Assembly: GCF_002078875.1 (NCBI RefSeq)
Contig: NC_034424.1
Coordinates: forward strand, 9,500,247 to 9,564,246
Length of the DNA: 64,000 bases
Direction: 5' to 3'
DNA from: Numida meleagris
Taxonomy: Eukaryota > Chordata > Aves > Galliformes > Numididae
Shown: positions 24,701 through 39,700 of the stretch, in pieces
Layout of the letters: each line of letters begins with the position of its first letter
How positions within the stretch are numbered: the stretch's first letter is position 1
Position numbers and translations under genes: made by a program
Notes under the pieces: model-generated
Seen by the model: only the letters and a program-made list of their open reading frames with translations
What the model was told of the DNA's origin: nothing
Databases searched by the model: none

Positions 24701-27700
24701 AGTTGCCCAGCGGCCGGCAGGGCGCACAGCCCTGGCCTGGGCCAGAAACAAAGGCCTCTGCGTAACGGCTTGCAGAGAACACCCAGAGCTCTGCAGTTCT
24801 GCTCACAGTCTGCCTAATTAAGAGTTACACTGCGAAAGAAACAACGAAAGAAGCTGGAGCTGCGTGCAGGACAGACAAGGCGCAGGTAGGAGCCTGCACG
24901 CAGCACCAAGCACGGCGAGGCAGCAGGCCTCTCACAAAGCCACCGCGGGGCGCAGCGGCTGGAGAAGCAGGGCACGGGCACCCATGAGCAGAGTAGGAAA
25001 GAGCGGCCCAGAGGAAGCGCACGGTGCTGCCCCAGCCCTGAGCACAGACAGGGCCATGCGGGGCAGCTGCCCAAGGACCGTGCAGCCCTCCCACCCTCGG
25101 GGCACGCGGCGAGCAGGGTCTGCAGCGCAGCGCTGCTGGGCTCCGGCCCACGGGGAGCTGCAGCAGCAGTAACATAGCAGCGCTACGGCACCAGAGGTGC
25201 GAGCCTGGAAGGGTCGTGTCAGAAAGCTGAAGCTTATCCAGCACGCACTCCTGGAAGCGCTGGGGGGCGTCTAAAAGGGATGTATTTGTAATATCAGAAC
25301 ATAAAGATGCTGCTTGTAATATAGCTTCTTAAAATATTTAAGAAAATCCCATTCAAGAGCAAGTGAACCTGTATCTCCTCAATGAAACAACAAATATAAA
25401 GTTGACTGCGCTGCAGAAATGTCCCCTTATTACTTTAATGTACTTGTCTATTGCTTAATGAAAGTTCTTAATTGTAATACAATTAATTACATACAGAGTC
25501 CCCAGTTACAATTTCCAATAAGACACTGCCTTTGGTACAGGTCTAAAGGCACTAAACTAATTTTAATATATTAAGACCAATTTCCCTTGAATACTAATTA
25601 CTATTTAATGATAAAATGAGAAAGAGGAACTTTCCAGAAGTGAGATAGTAAGAATAAAACTAAATCAGCCATGAATATTTTGCCACTACACATAAAAGCA
25701 TTTCACATTACAAAGTGCCGGCTTTTAGCTTAAAGATAAATCTTAGTGCAAGTTAAATAGTTCTAAATATTGGAAACACTTTATTAGTCTGAATGTCATT
25801 AGTAAAAGCTGGAGAGATGTGGGATTTCTCTGTGTATATTTTTAATAATGGAAAGTTCTCTGTTTCATTTAATACCTTGAAATATAAACTTTCTATTTGC
25901 CCAAAGGAAACTGGCAGCTATTTTATCAGCAGATATTTGGCATTTTATGTATATATGTGCACATGTATTTATGAATGGATATGAGACTACGAAGAGCAGA
26001 TTGAAAAAATTACAGTTAGTATAACAGAGTTTTCTCTAAGTGGCATATTGAAGCTAAAAATACTTTAAATAAAAACAAAATGCCCAACATGAACTAAAAT
26101 TTTGATGTTACTTAGAATTTTCAAGTTATTTTATTAATAGTGCAAAATTGCCTCTATTTCTATTCTAATGCCGTGCCAAAACATGGCTCCTTAAGCACCA
26201 CAGCATCCAATTTCTCAACACGTGTGGGGAACTGGACTACAATGCATGAATTATGACTGATTTTATATACTGCATTGTCCTTGAACATCTGTTTGTGTAG
26301 AGTTCACTGCATGGCTGTTTCGCATATACCCCTGAGCAGGAACAATGGAACATCACTTTAAATTCACCTACATTTCGGGGGAGAAACTCCTCTTGCATTC
26401 TTTATGGGAATGTGGTGTCAATTCAGAGAGGGCTCAGTTACATCACGGCAGAGAAGATACAGAGTGTGCGTAAGCAGTTGTTATTTTGCCTAGATTACTG
26501 CCAGCCCTGAACAAACTCAAACAGTGACCTGCTTTTGAACCATGAAGTGGCTGCGCAGCCCTCCGAGGCTCTCCTGTGCCCTGCCAAGTCACCTGCTAAG
26601 TGGCTCACAAACTTAGAACAGATTGATGAGCAAAGTAACCCAGTGGCTCACGAGGGCCCAGAGCATCAGTATGAATGCTTCCCGGTCATGGGGGGGCTCT
26701 TCCACAGATAACAAAAATAAGTTAAAAATGTAGTGTATAAAATCTACTTTTAATTACAGACCCTGCATACAAAGATGTTATTTTTAATCAAAATATGCAA
26801 AACCTACCAAAGTGTGACTAGTATGCATCTTTTCATAGACCAAAAATTGACACAAAAACAACAGTTGGGATGCTGACGTTGGGGAGTTCAGGACAGTGCG
26901 ACTGGACCAGTGAGGCTACAATTGCTTCACTTCCTCACGCACAGCGCGCAACTTCTCTACCTCTTGCATCATTCTCTCTTGCAGTTTCTTAGAACCATAT
27001 TATGAAGAAAGAAAGCAGGAGTGCCAAGAATATTTTGGCAGACAACGCTTAACCTCAGCTCAGCACTGATGTACCGCTACAGGGCTCGTTGCAGCCGTGC
27101 CGCAGCTTTGCTATTCCTTACACAGAAGCAGAGTCTTCGCTTGCCACTGGAGTTAGGAGTTACTTTGGTGATGGTCTGCTGTCTTTTCAGGACAAAATAC
27201 AAAACGCTATAGCGGGAAAGCATAAATGAAAGGGTCTCGTCTTTGAAAAGCAAGAAAAAAATCTCATGCTTCTTGAAAATGGCTTACTGTGATTTTCACA
27301 GCAAATGCTCTGAACACGGTCCTGAGAACATAAATGCTGAAAGTTTCCTCATCGGTACAATCACAATTTTGACAGCTAAAATAGAACGAAAAAGAACTAA
27401 AACTGAGAGCACAACAGTTGGAGAGACTGAAGGATGGAATAACATGGACAGAGGACAAACATAAATCTGTGCTAAATGTCTATTTTATAAGTTTCACATA
27501 GTTTTTTGTAAAGAAGTAAATCAAGAAATGATATTAGGATCATTACAATAGTAACAGAGTAAAAACATTTTAGCATAGCTGGGGAGATGACTATTTGTCT
27601 GCCATTTTAAAAATCATCATACTGCTCTAGTTATAGCTTCATAGTTAATTTCTTTAAATTCTAATGAAAAATGTCACTGACTCCTACAGCAGTGTAGACA

Positions 27701-30700
27701 TGGCAAAGTGTACTGCAGGCCAACTACTTCATTCACTGAACAGTGTCTGCAACAGAAAAAGCTTCATGTTTCCAGTGTTTCTTAGGGTTGGTCATAACTT
27801 TACAAAGCAGAGTTTAACAGAAAAAGATTAATCATGAAGTGATAAACAGGATGCAGACTGTTTACTAAAAGGTATGAAATCCATCATTTCCCTTTGGAAT
27901 ATTCTTTTGGCACAACAGAGTAGTGCCTCAGGAAAGGGTCTCATCAGAACTTACTTGCCCAGACAGTACAGCTTGTATTCCAAAACACATAACTTATGTG
28001 AGATTAAGCAATTTACAAGAGCAAAAGTGAAAAGGGCAAACGTACTGTTCTCTCGGACAAGGCAGAATTCCAAAGTGCTCTGGCTCTCCAAGGTACAGTC
28101 TAAATCTACTGGGACATTAGGTTCACTCTGCTTCTCCAGCCGATACTGAGGACCTGAAACATAAAGTAACTTGTAAAATCATCTGTTTTCTAACAAAGTG
28201 ATGGCTTATCACGTTCAACTACTATGAGATTACTCATACCCTAGAAGTAAGGCAGGTAGACACTTATGTTTTAAAGTTCTTTTCCAAAGGGAAGGGCCCT
28301 ATTATGAAAAGGGGGAGGCTGGTGTGCAAGAAGACAGAATATTCCAGACACCTTGGGCTGCCCAGCAGTGCTACCCACTTCGCTGCTGACCAAATTATGA
28401 CCAATGCTTCTGCACTATTCCTACACTAAATGAACCTGTATTAAATACCCTGCCCATGCTGCAAGACAAGGGCACTGCCTGTTTTAAGAAATTCCTATCC
28501 GGATCTCAGTGTCTATCTATGCTGTATTACTCAGGCATTTTTCCTGATGTGAAAAGCACAGTGCGTGTGTTCCCAGCCGCTCTGCCCTCTCCGTGGCTCT
28601 GGTACAGAACACCCATCCCTGGTCGCTGCCTGGCTGCTGCCTCCGAGGATGGCACAGCTCCACCCCAGGCAGTCAGCACGGCTGCTGCATGGCTGCCCGG
28701 CACGCCTCAGCACACAGCTCTTCCAGCTCGGCACCAAAGCCCACTTCTCTTGTGGGTGCTCGGCCAAACAGACATGATGAGAAAGTCAGGGAAAGCCCAT
28801 TATGTGGCTCAGCGGTGTCTGCACAGAGCATTGTGAAATATCCGGGAAACAGCCCTTCTTTTGTAACTTCCTTTAAGAACTGCATTTTGTTATGAAGATC
28901 GGCTCCACTCGATTTGGCTAGTTCTACCTTTGCCAACAGTGCATTTTTCAGAAGGCTGCACTGCCAGCAAGCGTGAAGGATTTCCCTGCATAACCAGGAA
29001 CCCAGGCTGCCTGGAGGGAAGGACCTGGTGTCCCAGCAGCTGGATGGCTGCAACGAGCAGGAAGGGTCTTCAGCAGGGGGAATTTGATCTTTTTGCAGAG
29101 ACCTATATATTGCTACCATTACATCTGCTGAAGATAAAACCTATTTCATATAACTGAATTGAACATGAGCACATAATGACGCTGTTGCTTAAAATGAGTT
29201 ATTTTCAGACACATTTCCTTTAGTCATAGGTCTTTTTGAAGATTCAGGTGTCAGTTTCTTTCCTCTCAAACCACACCACTGAAGGAGATAGTGCTGATGC
29301 CGCTCAAAGACCTGGCAGGGAGAAGCCCCATTGGGCTGGGCACAGGCTCCGTCCTCGCTGCAGCCCCAGAGACAGTGCACTCCCTGTGGTCCCCTGCCAG
29401 CCCCAGAGCTGCGTGCCCGGCTGGGAGCACTGCCCTGCTCTCCTGTCTCTGGGCAGCAGCACAGCAAGGGGCACAGCAACGTGGCTGCCGTGAGTGCTCC
29501 AAGAGCTTGCCCCCGCCCCAATCCTTGCAAACTCTTAACACCTCAAGGAGTGTTTATAATTTCTGAAGCAAAGTTCTGATGACAATGTTATCTTAATCAG
29601 ATCATGCCGTGTCCAACTTCTTAAACTTTGCTCCTGACGCTGGAGAAAAGGCGGCTGCTGGAGGGGACCGCAGCAACCTGCTGCTCTGAGGCCGGTTAGG
29701 CTGAACAAGGATACAGAGCACCTTTACACTGGTCTTTATATAACAAAATAACTGGAACTGAAATAATGAAATAAAGCTACTCCCTCTTTAGGAGTATTTA
29801 AAATATTTCTGAATATTTTTCTGACTTTGAATGATGATAGTATGTGATGAAATATTTAAAACATATAAGACAATTAAGTATCTTAGCCTCCAATGGCATG
29901 CCTAAGAAATGACATTTGTTAGCCAATTAATTTTAAATTTACTACAGCAGACGTTCAATTACAGCTTCCCATCTTGTCTCCCCAAAGCCGTGTGCGGAGC
30001 GTTCTGCTCCCGAACGGAGCGCTGCTCCTCTGAGCCATGTTGCTCAGAAACTCAGGCAACCTTCTCTGTGAATAACTCCTTTAAAACAGGAAATACTAAG
30101 AAATTCACAAAAAAGTATAAATAGATTTCTATAGTACCTACTCTGAAACAATACACAGTACATGTCTGTGCACATTTACGTGGCCTGTACTTCACAGCAG
30201 ATGGCAACCATCCGGCTGGTTCTGCGGGGGAGTTTTACTACCAGACGTCCCTCACGAGTTCAAACGAAGTAATTGTAGCAGAAACATTACGTGATTTAAC
30301 GGCCTCCTAACAGAGCACGGCTGTGAGAATCCCAACCACATTTCGGGCTGCGGTCGCCGGGCTCTGTGGCTTTCAGTCACCTGATGCAAAGGCTCCGCGC
30401 GGCTGCAGGAGCGCTGGAGGCAGCAGACCCCCCCAAGAACCAAGGGAATGGGTATGAGCTGCAGCTCCAGTCCTCGGGCTTTGTCACAAATAGTTGGAGG
30501 GAAAGAAACCGCTGCTGGGTTAAAGCAAGCAGGGCCTGGAAAAGCAAAGTCGTGCCTCTGCAGAGGAAGGAGAGAACTCAAGCGTCTGTCTGAAAGAAGC
30601 CACAAAACGGCGAGAGGAAAATCCCCCAAGCAAAGCCTTCGTTCAGCCCTAGGGGGCAGCTCGAGGCCCAGTGGCACGCCCAGCCCTGGGGAGCACGGGC

Positions 30701-33700
30701 ACCTCGCTCCTGTCCTGCTCTGCACGGGGCAGAGCACCGCGCCGTACCCCGGCTGCCAGCTGCAGCCACTGCCCACTCCTGGGCCCGCACCAACGCCCCG
30801 GCCGCTGCCCACGAGTGGGGCTGACACCGTCCCCACACACCCACCCCGCTGCCCCTACCAGCCCCACTCAACCCCCGGCACCACTGCTGGCTGCTCTCTG
30901 CTCACGGGCACCTACTGTGCCTTACTATTTAAAGATACCCCTTACAACAGAGGAAGGCTTATTGGGAATTAAGGACAAGAAAAATTGCAATACCGCATCT
31001 GTAGCGTTATTTTCCTACGGCACCACACCAACATGTCCCAGGAAGAATCGCACAGCATAATCAAATTAAGCGTCTCTCTTACAAAAGGCGAATGGCCATC
31101 CGTGTAACAACAAACCAATTCTGTTGCCATTTAAACTGCAAAGCCTTCAGAATGGGGTTTTGAAAGCATGACCCATCAGTTCTAATTTTTAAAACTTATC
31201 CTTTCAGTCAAGACTAGAAAAAGGCCCATTCCAACTTTTATCTTCACTACAAAGTGCTGTTATCTTGGGCTGATGTCAGGAGCTCTATCTCTCTTTCTGC
31301 TGACAAGCAGAGACTAGAGAGATAAGATTGGGAACGAATCTCACTTCTCTGAGTAAATAAATAATCAATACTCATCTAAATGTAAATGAGAAAGTATCCC
31401 CCTCTGATAACAGGGCTCTTATCAAACAGCCAATTTTCTACAGACATTTGGCCTCAACCAAATCACCATCATTCAGCCCCAGCCTAATGGCTAAAAATCG
31501 TAACTAAATTGAACCGATCACCAGAGATCAACTAAGTTCAGCTATGGCTACTACAGGTTCAAATGTTTGGAATGCAATTTTTCCCCCATTAACTTTCAAT
31601 AGCAATGAAGAATACCACGGTCAGGGGTTGAATCTGCACAATAAACAAATACTAACACTTAAAAAGAGAAGGAGGCTTTAAGGAAAACCCCAAACAAAAG
31701 CCATCCCAATCTGCAAACAAGTTAATAAGATAAAACGAGGATTACAGAAAGACTTACCTTGATATTTAATGTTTGTGGAGTTGTTAAACCTAACCTTTTC
31801 TAAACACACCAGTATAAAAGAAACAAATGACAACAACAACAAAAAAAAAAAAAAAAAAAAACCCACCCAAATGGTTTAAAACAGAACCGACATTTCTAGT
31901 GTTAGTCTGCAACAAAACACAGCGCTACATCCTGCTCAGCCCTTATCTTTACCTAGCTCCCATGAGCTCCTGAATTCTCACAAAAGCCCCAGCTCCAGCT
32001 ATGCTCTTTTGTCAACTGCTTCCGCTCCCTTTATTGCCCAGGCATTTGTTCAAAACACTTTTGAATTTCTGATTTCCATAACATTGACTCTCATAATTTA
32101 TTGCACTGTGTGAGAAAAAGAATTCCCTTTTGTTTCAAAACATTATTGTCTGCCCACTGCTTTTGGTGCCATGCAGTTTGTGTTTTACAAACAATGGTGA
32201 TAAAACCCTCCCAATTTACCCAGTGTACCGTCTCTACCCACGCACGTCACAGACCCCCCTCGTGCCCGGTCATCTCATTTTCCAAACTCGCAAAAGATCT
32301 CTGCTTAGAATCTACTCCTCATTTCATGTCTGATCCATTTTTGCATTCATACATCACTGCATCTTTGTTGCTATTATTGTTATCCTTTTTAAGATATTAT
32401 CCTTTTTAAGATAAAATATAACAATCGAGATGTGGGCACTCCATGATTTATGCGCTGGCACAGTAACACTTTCTGTTTTGTTCTCTCCTCCTTTCCTAAT
32501 TTCTAATGTTCTATTTGTCTTTCTGACTGCTCCTAAGCACTGAGCTGAAGTGTTCAGAGAACTATCCATGACGACTCCAAGATACTTTTCTTGACTGATG
32601 GAAGGTAATTAGAGCCCATCATTGTATACGTATAGTTACGGTTGCTTTTCACCATGTATATTATTTTGCACTCATTGACACTGAATTCCCTCTCTCGTTT
32701 TATTGTCCTGTCACTCAGCATTGTGAGATACCTCTGCAGCGCTTCACAGACAGCTTTTATTTGCACTATTCTTGCTTCTTTTGTATCAACAGCACATTTT
32801 GTCACATCAGCATTCACATCCTTTTCCACGCTGCACATTAACTGAACAATGCAGGTTCTACCAGTTCCAGTGGAACTCCACCAGTAACCTAGTTACTAAT
32901 AATGGAGAGCCATTATTCCTATTCTTTGTTTCCTGTCTTTTAATCAATTATTAATCCGTGTGAGGATCCTCCTTCTCATCCCATGACAGCTTAATTGCTT
33001 TATGAGCCTTTGTCAAATCTTTTTGGAAATCTAAGTGTGCCGTATAAAACGCATCATCCTTATTCACAGGGTCTCTGGCGTCAGGGGCTGCTCACACGTT
33101 TCTGGGGCACAACCTCCCCTACAAAAGCTGCGCTGATTTCTTCCTCAGTACACTGCATTTGTCCACATGTCACCTTCTAATTTTGTTCTTCGCTAAAATT
33201 TTGCATAGCTAAAAGGAAGCCAAGGAATGCAGGTCTCTCCTCACACTCTTCCAAAGAACCCTGAGTGAGGCGAGCGGGAGCAGTTTATCACACCCCACGG
33301 AACAGTGCAGCACGTTTGTAAGCGAGCTCTCCCCATGCTGTCCGTGACGCCTGCCTGCTCGTGGACAAGTTTCGGAACTCACTGTCCGCACACAGCGCTG
33401 CACACGAAGGCTCTGCCCGACGGCACAGCAGCCCCCGCAGCGCGGCAGCCCCACGTCTCGCGCACACCGCTGCAATTCCAAACTTGAAAATGAGATATTA
33501 GAAATTTGAGGGCAGTTTGGCGGCCGTTGCCTAACGATCACTGCAGCAGCAGCCAGGCAGCCAGGCAGGAAACAAAAGTGAACGTGAGCTGTGCTTCGGG
33601 CTCTGCTGAAGTACAGGGATAAGACAGGAAAGGAAACGGCTGATGAACATTTAATGTCGATGTCTCTGGTCCTTCCCTGTTTTAAATTTCTTCTTTCACA

Positions 33701-36700
33701 AGGATGCGTGATTTACTGCTTTACTGCTTTGCTACGTTTTGAAAGTGCGATTTCTTTTTAGTTTAAACTATGTTTATATTTATGTGTTGTTACCACTTCT
33801 TTATTATTGCTGGAAATATGCTATGGCTATCACAAGGCCATAAAGAAGAGGACATTTATGTACTTCTACCCTTCCACATAGTCTGTCAAAAAGCATCAGC
33901 CATGCCAAGCGCAGTGAGGAGCCCAGCTTTCACCCGGCCCTGTGTGCATGGAGCGGGGAGGAACCCAGCGCGCCGGGTGCAGAGCCCTGGTGGCACTGGA
34001 CACTGACCCTTGGTCATAAGACAGAGCAAAGACTATAAACAAAAGGGGGTCGAAGGAGAGGGATCAATACTTTGCAGAAAGCAAAAACCTGAGAATGGAG
34101 TGGGGTCTCGGGACTCCTGCATTGTGATTTTCTCTTAGAATGCGACAGAAGGGGCAAGGATTGCATTGTGTGCTTGGCAATGGCAATAGAACAACAGAAA
34201 ATATGTAAACAGTTCGAGAGGAAATAGCTGTAAAGCCAGAATGTTTACATCTCAAACCCCGCTGCTGTGAGGACATCTTAAGTCTGTTTATCTGCTAAAA
34301 ATCCCCAACATCCTTCAACACCTCTAAAGTGGAGCAAAGATTTTATCATTACAAACGCAAATACTGGTTAATAAAGATATCTGAATAGTGAAAACAAACT
34401 TCTAATATTGTGCACAAGCACGAGACTTTTTCTTCAAGTCCAATCTGCTTTTTCTTAACTTGCACTGTTGTGACATTACCAAATTTTACACAGTTATCTG
34501 CTGCTCTCCACAGAAATACAGATGGTTTTTGTAGAAATAAACAGTCATTTATATGAAACAATTGTAAAATAGTTTATGGAAACCAGTGGTGTAATGCATT
34601 CAAATAAATGCCAGGACTTGCTGATGGAGAGCCAAGGTGTTAAATCACACTGCTTAAGAATTCAGCTGTGGGAAACAGATAGTAAATCCAGAGTGACAGA
34701 ATTTCCAGTGATGGCAAAGGTTTCTGACATCTAGTCCAGTACACAAAAACTACAGCAGTTCAAACCCATTTTACTTAACACTACCTTGACAGCCAGTGAA
34801 ATTAAAGAATTTAGTCAAAAGCCCCTTAAAAAGGAACAAACACACTTCGTTTATGTATTGCTCTTTTGTAGAACAGAAAGGCAGAATGCCTGCAGCTTTG
34901 TAGCAAGCCGGTCTGCGGAATAGTAACAGAAATACTTAATTTTTACTACAGACCTTAATTCTTTCTGCATTAGCAACGTAGTTCTACATAAAGTTGAAAG
35001 GAGAAAGAAATCATCATCTTTGACCTATAACATGAGGTACCTACGGCCAAAACACAACAATGCACACACGGCGTTTCATCACAGATTTGGGAGATAACTG
35101 GAGCTCAGGGCAGCGGCAGAGCCATGCACGCTGCAGCGAGCGCAGCACAGGGCTCCTCTGCAGCTGCTGCACAGCCACAGCCCGGGCTCCGCTGCCACTG
35201 GGGCTGCACGTTGGCACACGGTCTCCGTTACCAGCACGGATCTCCAAGCCGGAAAGGTGCTTTTCTCCTGGGTAACCATCAGGACACGCCACAGCTAACA
35301 TGACCGCTCAGCGGGTGCTCCGTGAGCTTCCCAAAAAGCAAACGAGATGGTCCCACCAACGTACCTGCTGTAACAGTAGTATCTTCTTTCATCAGTGGAT
35401 AAAATAAACAAAAACCTCTACCATTCAAATGCTGAACTGTGGAATTTAAAATGTCACATAAATTACAGCTTTATCACCAATCCAGAACAACCAATAAATG
35501 TGCGATTTCAATACCAACAGCTCTGGAAGAGATTCAACTCTATATTTCACTTTCATTTCAGAGGCCAGACGTGAAACATTTTCCTACACAATTTGGGCCG
35601 ATGTCCAGAATCCCATCAGCCCAAATGCACAGGACTAACGAGCTATTTCTATTCTGACAAACTATTCACAAACTTTATTCCCCATGAGCTGTTCCACGTC
35701 CACCAGCATCCCGTCCCCCGCCACGTCCGTGTCTGCACAGCGTCAGCGCTCTGAGAAAGGGCTCGCTGAAATCAATCACTGCTGCTGCAAAACAGATCGC
35801 CTCTGTAGGCAGACGGAAATCGTTCCAAGCAGCCCCTGTCCCACCCCCCCCAGCACAGAGGTGCTCACCCTGCTCAGCACCAATTCAGAGGGCATTTTGC
35901 TGAAGAAATAACATGTGAACAATCCAGCCGGCTCCTCGCTGAGCCTGGCAATGGGACAGGCGCACCAGGGAGAAAGCCGTGACATTTGGAGGCTGTGTGC
36001 TTAAACTTAAGCGTTTTCTTTATTTTTTTAAATACATTTTTTTGTTGGTGAGACGGGGGCAGCCAGCAGGAGGAAGTCTGGCCAAGGATCTACGAATATT
36101 GATGTTTTTAAATTTGTATCTTGCTAGTGTAAACAGCTTAGTGCAAAGAAAAACAGCCTTTCTGAAGTATTTCCAGGTAAAGCCATTCACAACTGAGGGC
36201 AGCAAACTCTGCAGGGATGCTATAATTATCCAAAACAAAGCACTGAAAGCCAAGGAAACTCAAAACTACCATTAAGCAGAAGAGCACGCGTGCAAGCACA
36301 AGAAAATACAAATTAATTGGCTCTTCACTGTCACAGATGCTGAGGCCTCCATCTCTGAGAGTCAGAGCAAACATATGCGTCGCCTACTCTAACATATTTA
36401 CTTTTAATTTTAAGCTCCTCAGTTACCATCTTCAACGACAACATCCGACTTCAATGACAGTTTATTCTAATCGTGGTTCATCTCTTAAAAACACTTTAAT
36501 CACAGGGCTGTGGATTTAGGTGGTTTCTTTCATCTTCCTAATTCTCCTCCCTTCTATTATCTCTCCATCTTTCCAGGCGTTACTTCCATCCCATCTTCCC
36601 CATACTGCCAGTTCCCCCCGTCCTGTGCTGTCCAACACGCGACTCCCCAGCCGCGAGCTGGGGGAGGACGGGCTGCTCTGCGGGCTGCCCGCACTGCGCT

Positions 36701-39700
36701 TCTCCCCACACCTCTGCCCCGTTCCCAGCGCACCGCTCCCCGCTCGGCTCCGGCCCCAGCAGCGCTGCTGGGAGCTCCTGCAGCCGGCAGGGAGCAAAGG
36801 AAACCCAGACCCACTACTACTGGCGCAGCTGCAGAATACTCCAGAAATAAGAAAATCGTGGGACAGGTTTAAAGGAAAGCCTTGGTGTGACCGCGTCCTC
36901 GCACTTTCCCTTGGGCCTGGCAGGGCACTTGGCAATACGTGGTTTTTCAGACCAACTGTATCTTTGTATTACAGCTTTTGTTTATCTCCTGCCTAAGTTT
37001 TGAAAAAAATGTGTTTACAACAGTTTCAGAAGCGTGTTTGAAATACAAAATGTGACATTAAAAGTGGTGCTGAAACTATATGTTAGAAAGTGGTTTCCGA
37101 CAAAACTCCGACCTCTTCCCTCGCTGCTGTCGGAATGAAAGAGAGGTCTCACGTGTGCCTCAGTGCTCCTCACTCTGCGCTTCTGTTCACCAGATTCTGA
37201 AGGGTCACGGAACAGCTCAGTGCGAACAGAAGTTAAATGCTTCACAGCACAATTCTGCACCAGGCGGTGCTGCCCGCACAGCTCTGTGTCACCTGCCGAT
37301 GGACAGCGCAGCGCTGCGAGGGGCAGCCGGGCCGAGCGCCCTGCAGGACTGAACCGCAGCACGAAGGCTTCGTCCCCACGTCCTATTCCTGTTTCTTGAA
37401 TTTTTCTCTTTATTACTCAGCTTCCTTTGGCAGTGAGATAATACACTTATCCAGATTAGTAAGATTATTTTAGACTATTTTCGGTCACTTTATGTATTTT
37501 AAAGAATGCAAAAAGCAATAGTTGACAGCTGTTAGGAACTTGAATGTTATTGTAAAGCAGCTGTTTTCATTTATAGAAAAGCACCGGTCTTTCTCCAAAC
37601 TGAACGGAATACTGAGCTAATAACTCACGCTAACCTGCGGAAAATACAGGTCACGTCTGTGAAATGTTGGCAGAAGATACTGTTTATAACAATTAAACTT
37701 GTGCCACATTTTGTTCTTAAAAGGACTGAGCATTTCTGGTTCAGGAATGTTTACAGTTTGAAGCAGCTATTAAATAACAATCAGTAGCATGTTCATCCTG
37801 CAAAGAACTTCTACTTAAAATCAGACAAGATTAATCAGACAAGGCTTCTCCACTCACAAGAAATTTCCAATGATGAGAGGCTGACACGGACCAGGAACAG
37901 GCAGCGTTATTCCAATGTTTCAGCATCCTACATTGCTTAGTTTTGACTCTCATTTCCTTCTGAAAACATTCAGGTGTTATAAACGGACATCGGTCTTAAT
38001 TCGTTTAAAGCCAAAGCCTCTACACATATTCTCTTTGCATTCCTATTTTACGTTAGTATTTATAGTCTATTCAGTCAAGCCATGGAAAAAAAGGCAACCG
38101 GCATCCTAGGGAGTAAATCTGTTGAGGAACAAAAGGAATGAGACAGCTGAAAGGCAGGGAAGATAGCTTCCAAGTGTACATATAGTTCCTGCACATATTT
38201 AATTTGAGAATCACCATGGCATCGAGATGTACAAAGCATCAAGAATGAAGCCATCATCTTTCTTACGTTCTTACAATTCTAAGCCACGCAAACATACTTT
38301 ATAGAAACTATTCAATGTGGGTTTTAGCGCAGAAACAAGAAGCCTGACAGGACCTACCCACCCAGTGCACCTCGAGGGCTGCAGTCAGACCCAGCGCTGC
38401 GCTGCGCTCGCAGAACACGGGGATCTCTGCCCCTCTGCTCAGAACGACTGCGCCTTCCTTGTCTGCCTGAGAGCCCTCCTAATGAACGGGATTTAAAGCG
38501 TACCTGCCCCCTAAACGGAATTCTTAGTGCAGGCTGACTAAGTGGCTAACGTGAAAATTTGGGAAAAGTAAGGCCAGTAGAAACACACACAGGACTGACT
38601 GTGTACAACGAAGTTTTAGCGGTGGAGTGAACCAACCGCTGCATTGATACCAGAGCTCTGCAGTTCACAGCAGGATCTGCACATCTGCAGGATTTCTGTG
38701 CAAAACACGAGGGCAGGAGCGCGAAAGCACACCTGGAGTCTATTCCTTTTTGAAGTTAATATTAAGACTCTTACTGATTTCTAAGGAGTAGAACTGTACC
38801 GAGTACCGAACCACCCAAACTTCACCTCATAAAAAGGCTTTTCAAGACTTCATCATGTTTTTCTCTCCAAATTCTAGACTGCGCCATACCTGACATTTCC
38901 ACTGATCAATTTAGGAAGAAGCAGTTCTTTTGCTCATGATCTCAAGCACACCATTCCCTTTCCATAGATCTGCTGCATTTCAGACCAACTTTAGACTTGA
39001 ACTTTCAGCTGCTGGAGTGCTCACAATGTTCAGTAATACTTTCAAAGATCCCTAGACATGGCAAGCTGATACAAAGCCATCCTTAAATTATCTGTGCATA
39101 TCAGGGTGCTCTACGGAGCTCTGTTCACAACATCTCAGCTCCACCCGCGTCAGCCAGGTCTGCACAAGGCCCTGCAGAGCTCTGTGGGGCTTTCAGCTTC
39201 TCCTTCTTTCTGCTGCAGTCAGGGCAGCACCCAGCCCTTACTCTCTTACTCTCCCATTCCGGCTATTTTCACAAAGCCCTGGTATGAAAGATTCTGCTGA
39301 GCTCCCTCGAGCTGGTCCTTCGCTGGATTACACCAATCTCCTCTGGGAGCTCATTCCACAACCAAGAGTGCTTTATTTCCAGCTCTTGTGTAAAATATGC
39401 ATTTGCAGTACATGCTGCTGAGCACGCAATAGGTTAAACAAACTGATGATAAAGAATTCTACTTAGTTATTTTTCATTACCATAGGAAAACATCAATTAC
39501 ATTTTCTATTTTATGAGTGTACACAAGGGAATCCATTACAATAAGAGAGAGCTTATATGGCTGTTTTTGCTGCTTCTTTCCTAAGCAAGAAGAACAGTTA
39601 GTTTTAAAGACAATGAAAGCAGCCCATAGAGAAGGCAGGCAAACCGGCATACCTGCACAGACAGTTCCTACCCTGATTTATCCAGCCTGACTCCAACTAA

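Noticed and set aside
28673..29119. A 148-codon minus-strand frame near the cassette exon
   Set aside because: No recognisable domain and no splice-site arrangement linking it to MAPKAP1 exons.
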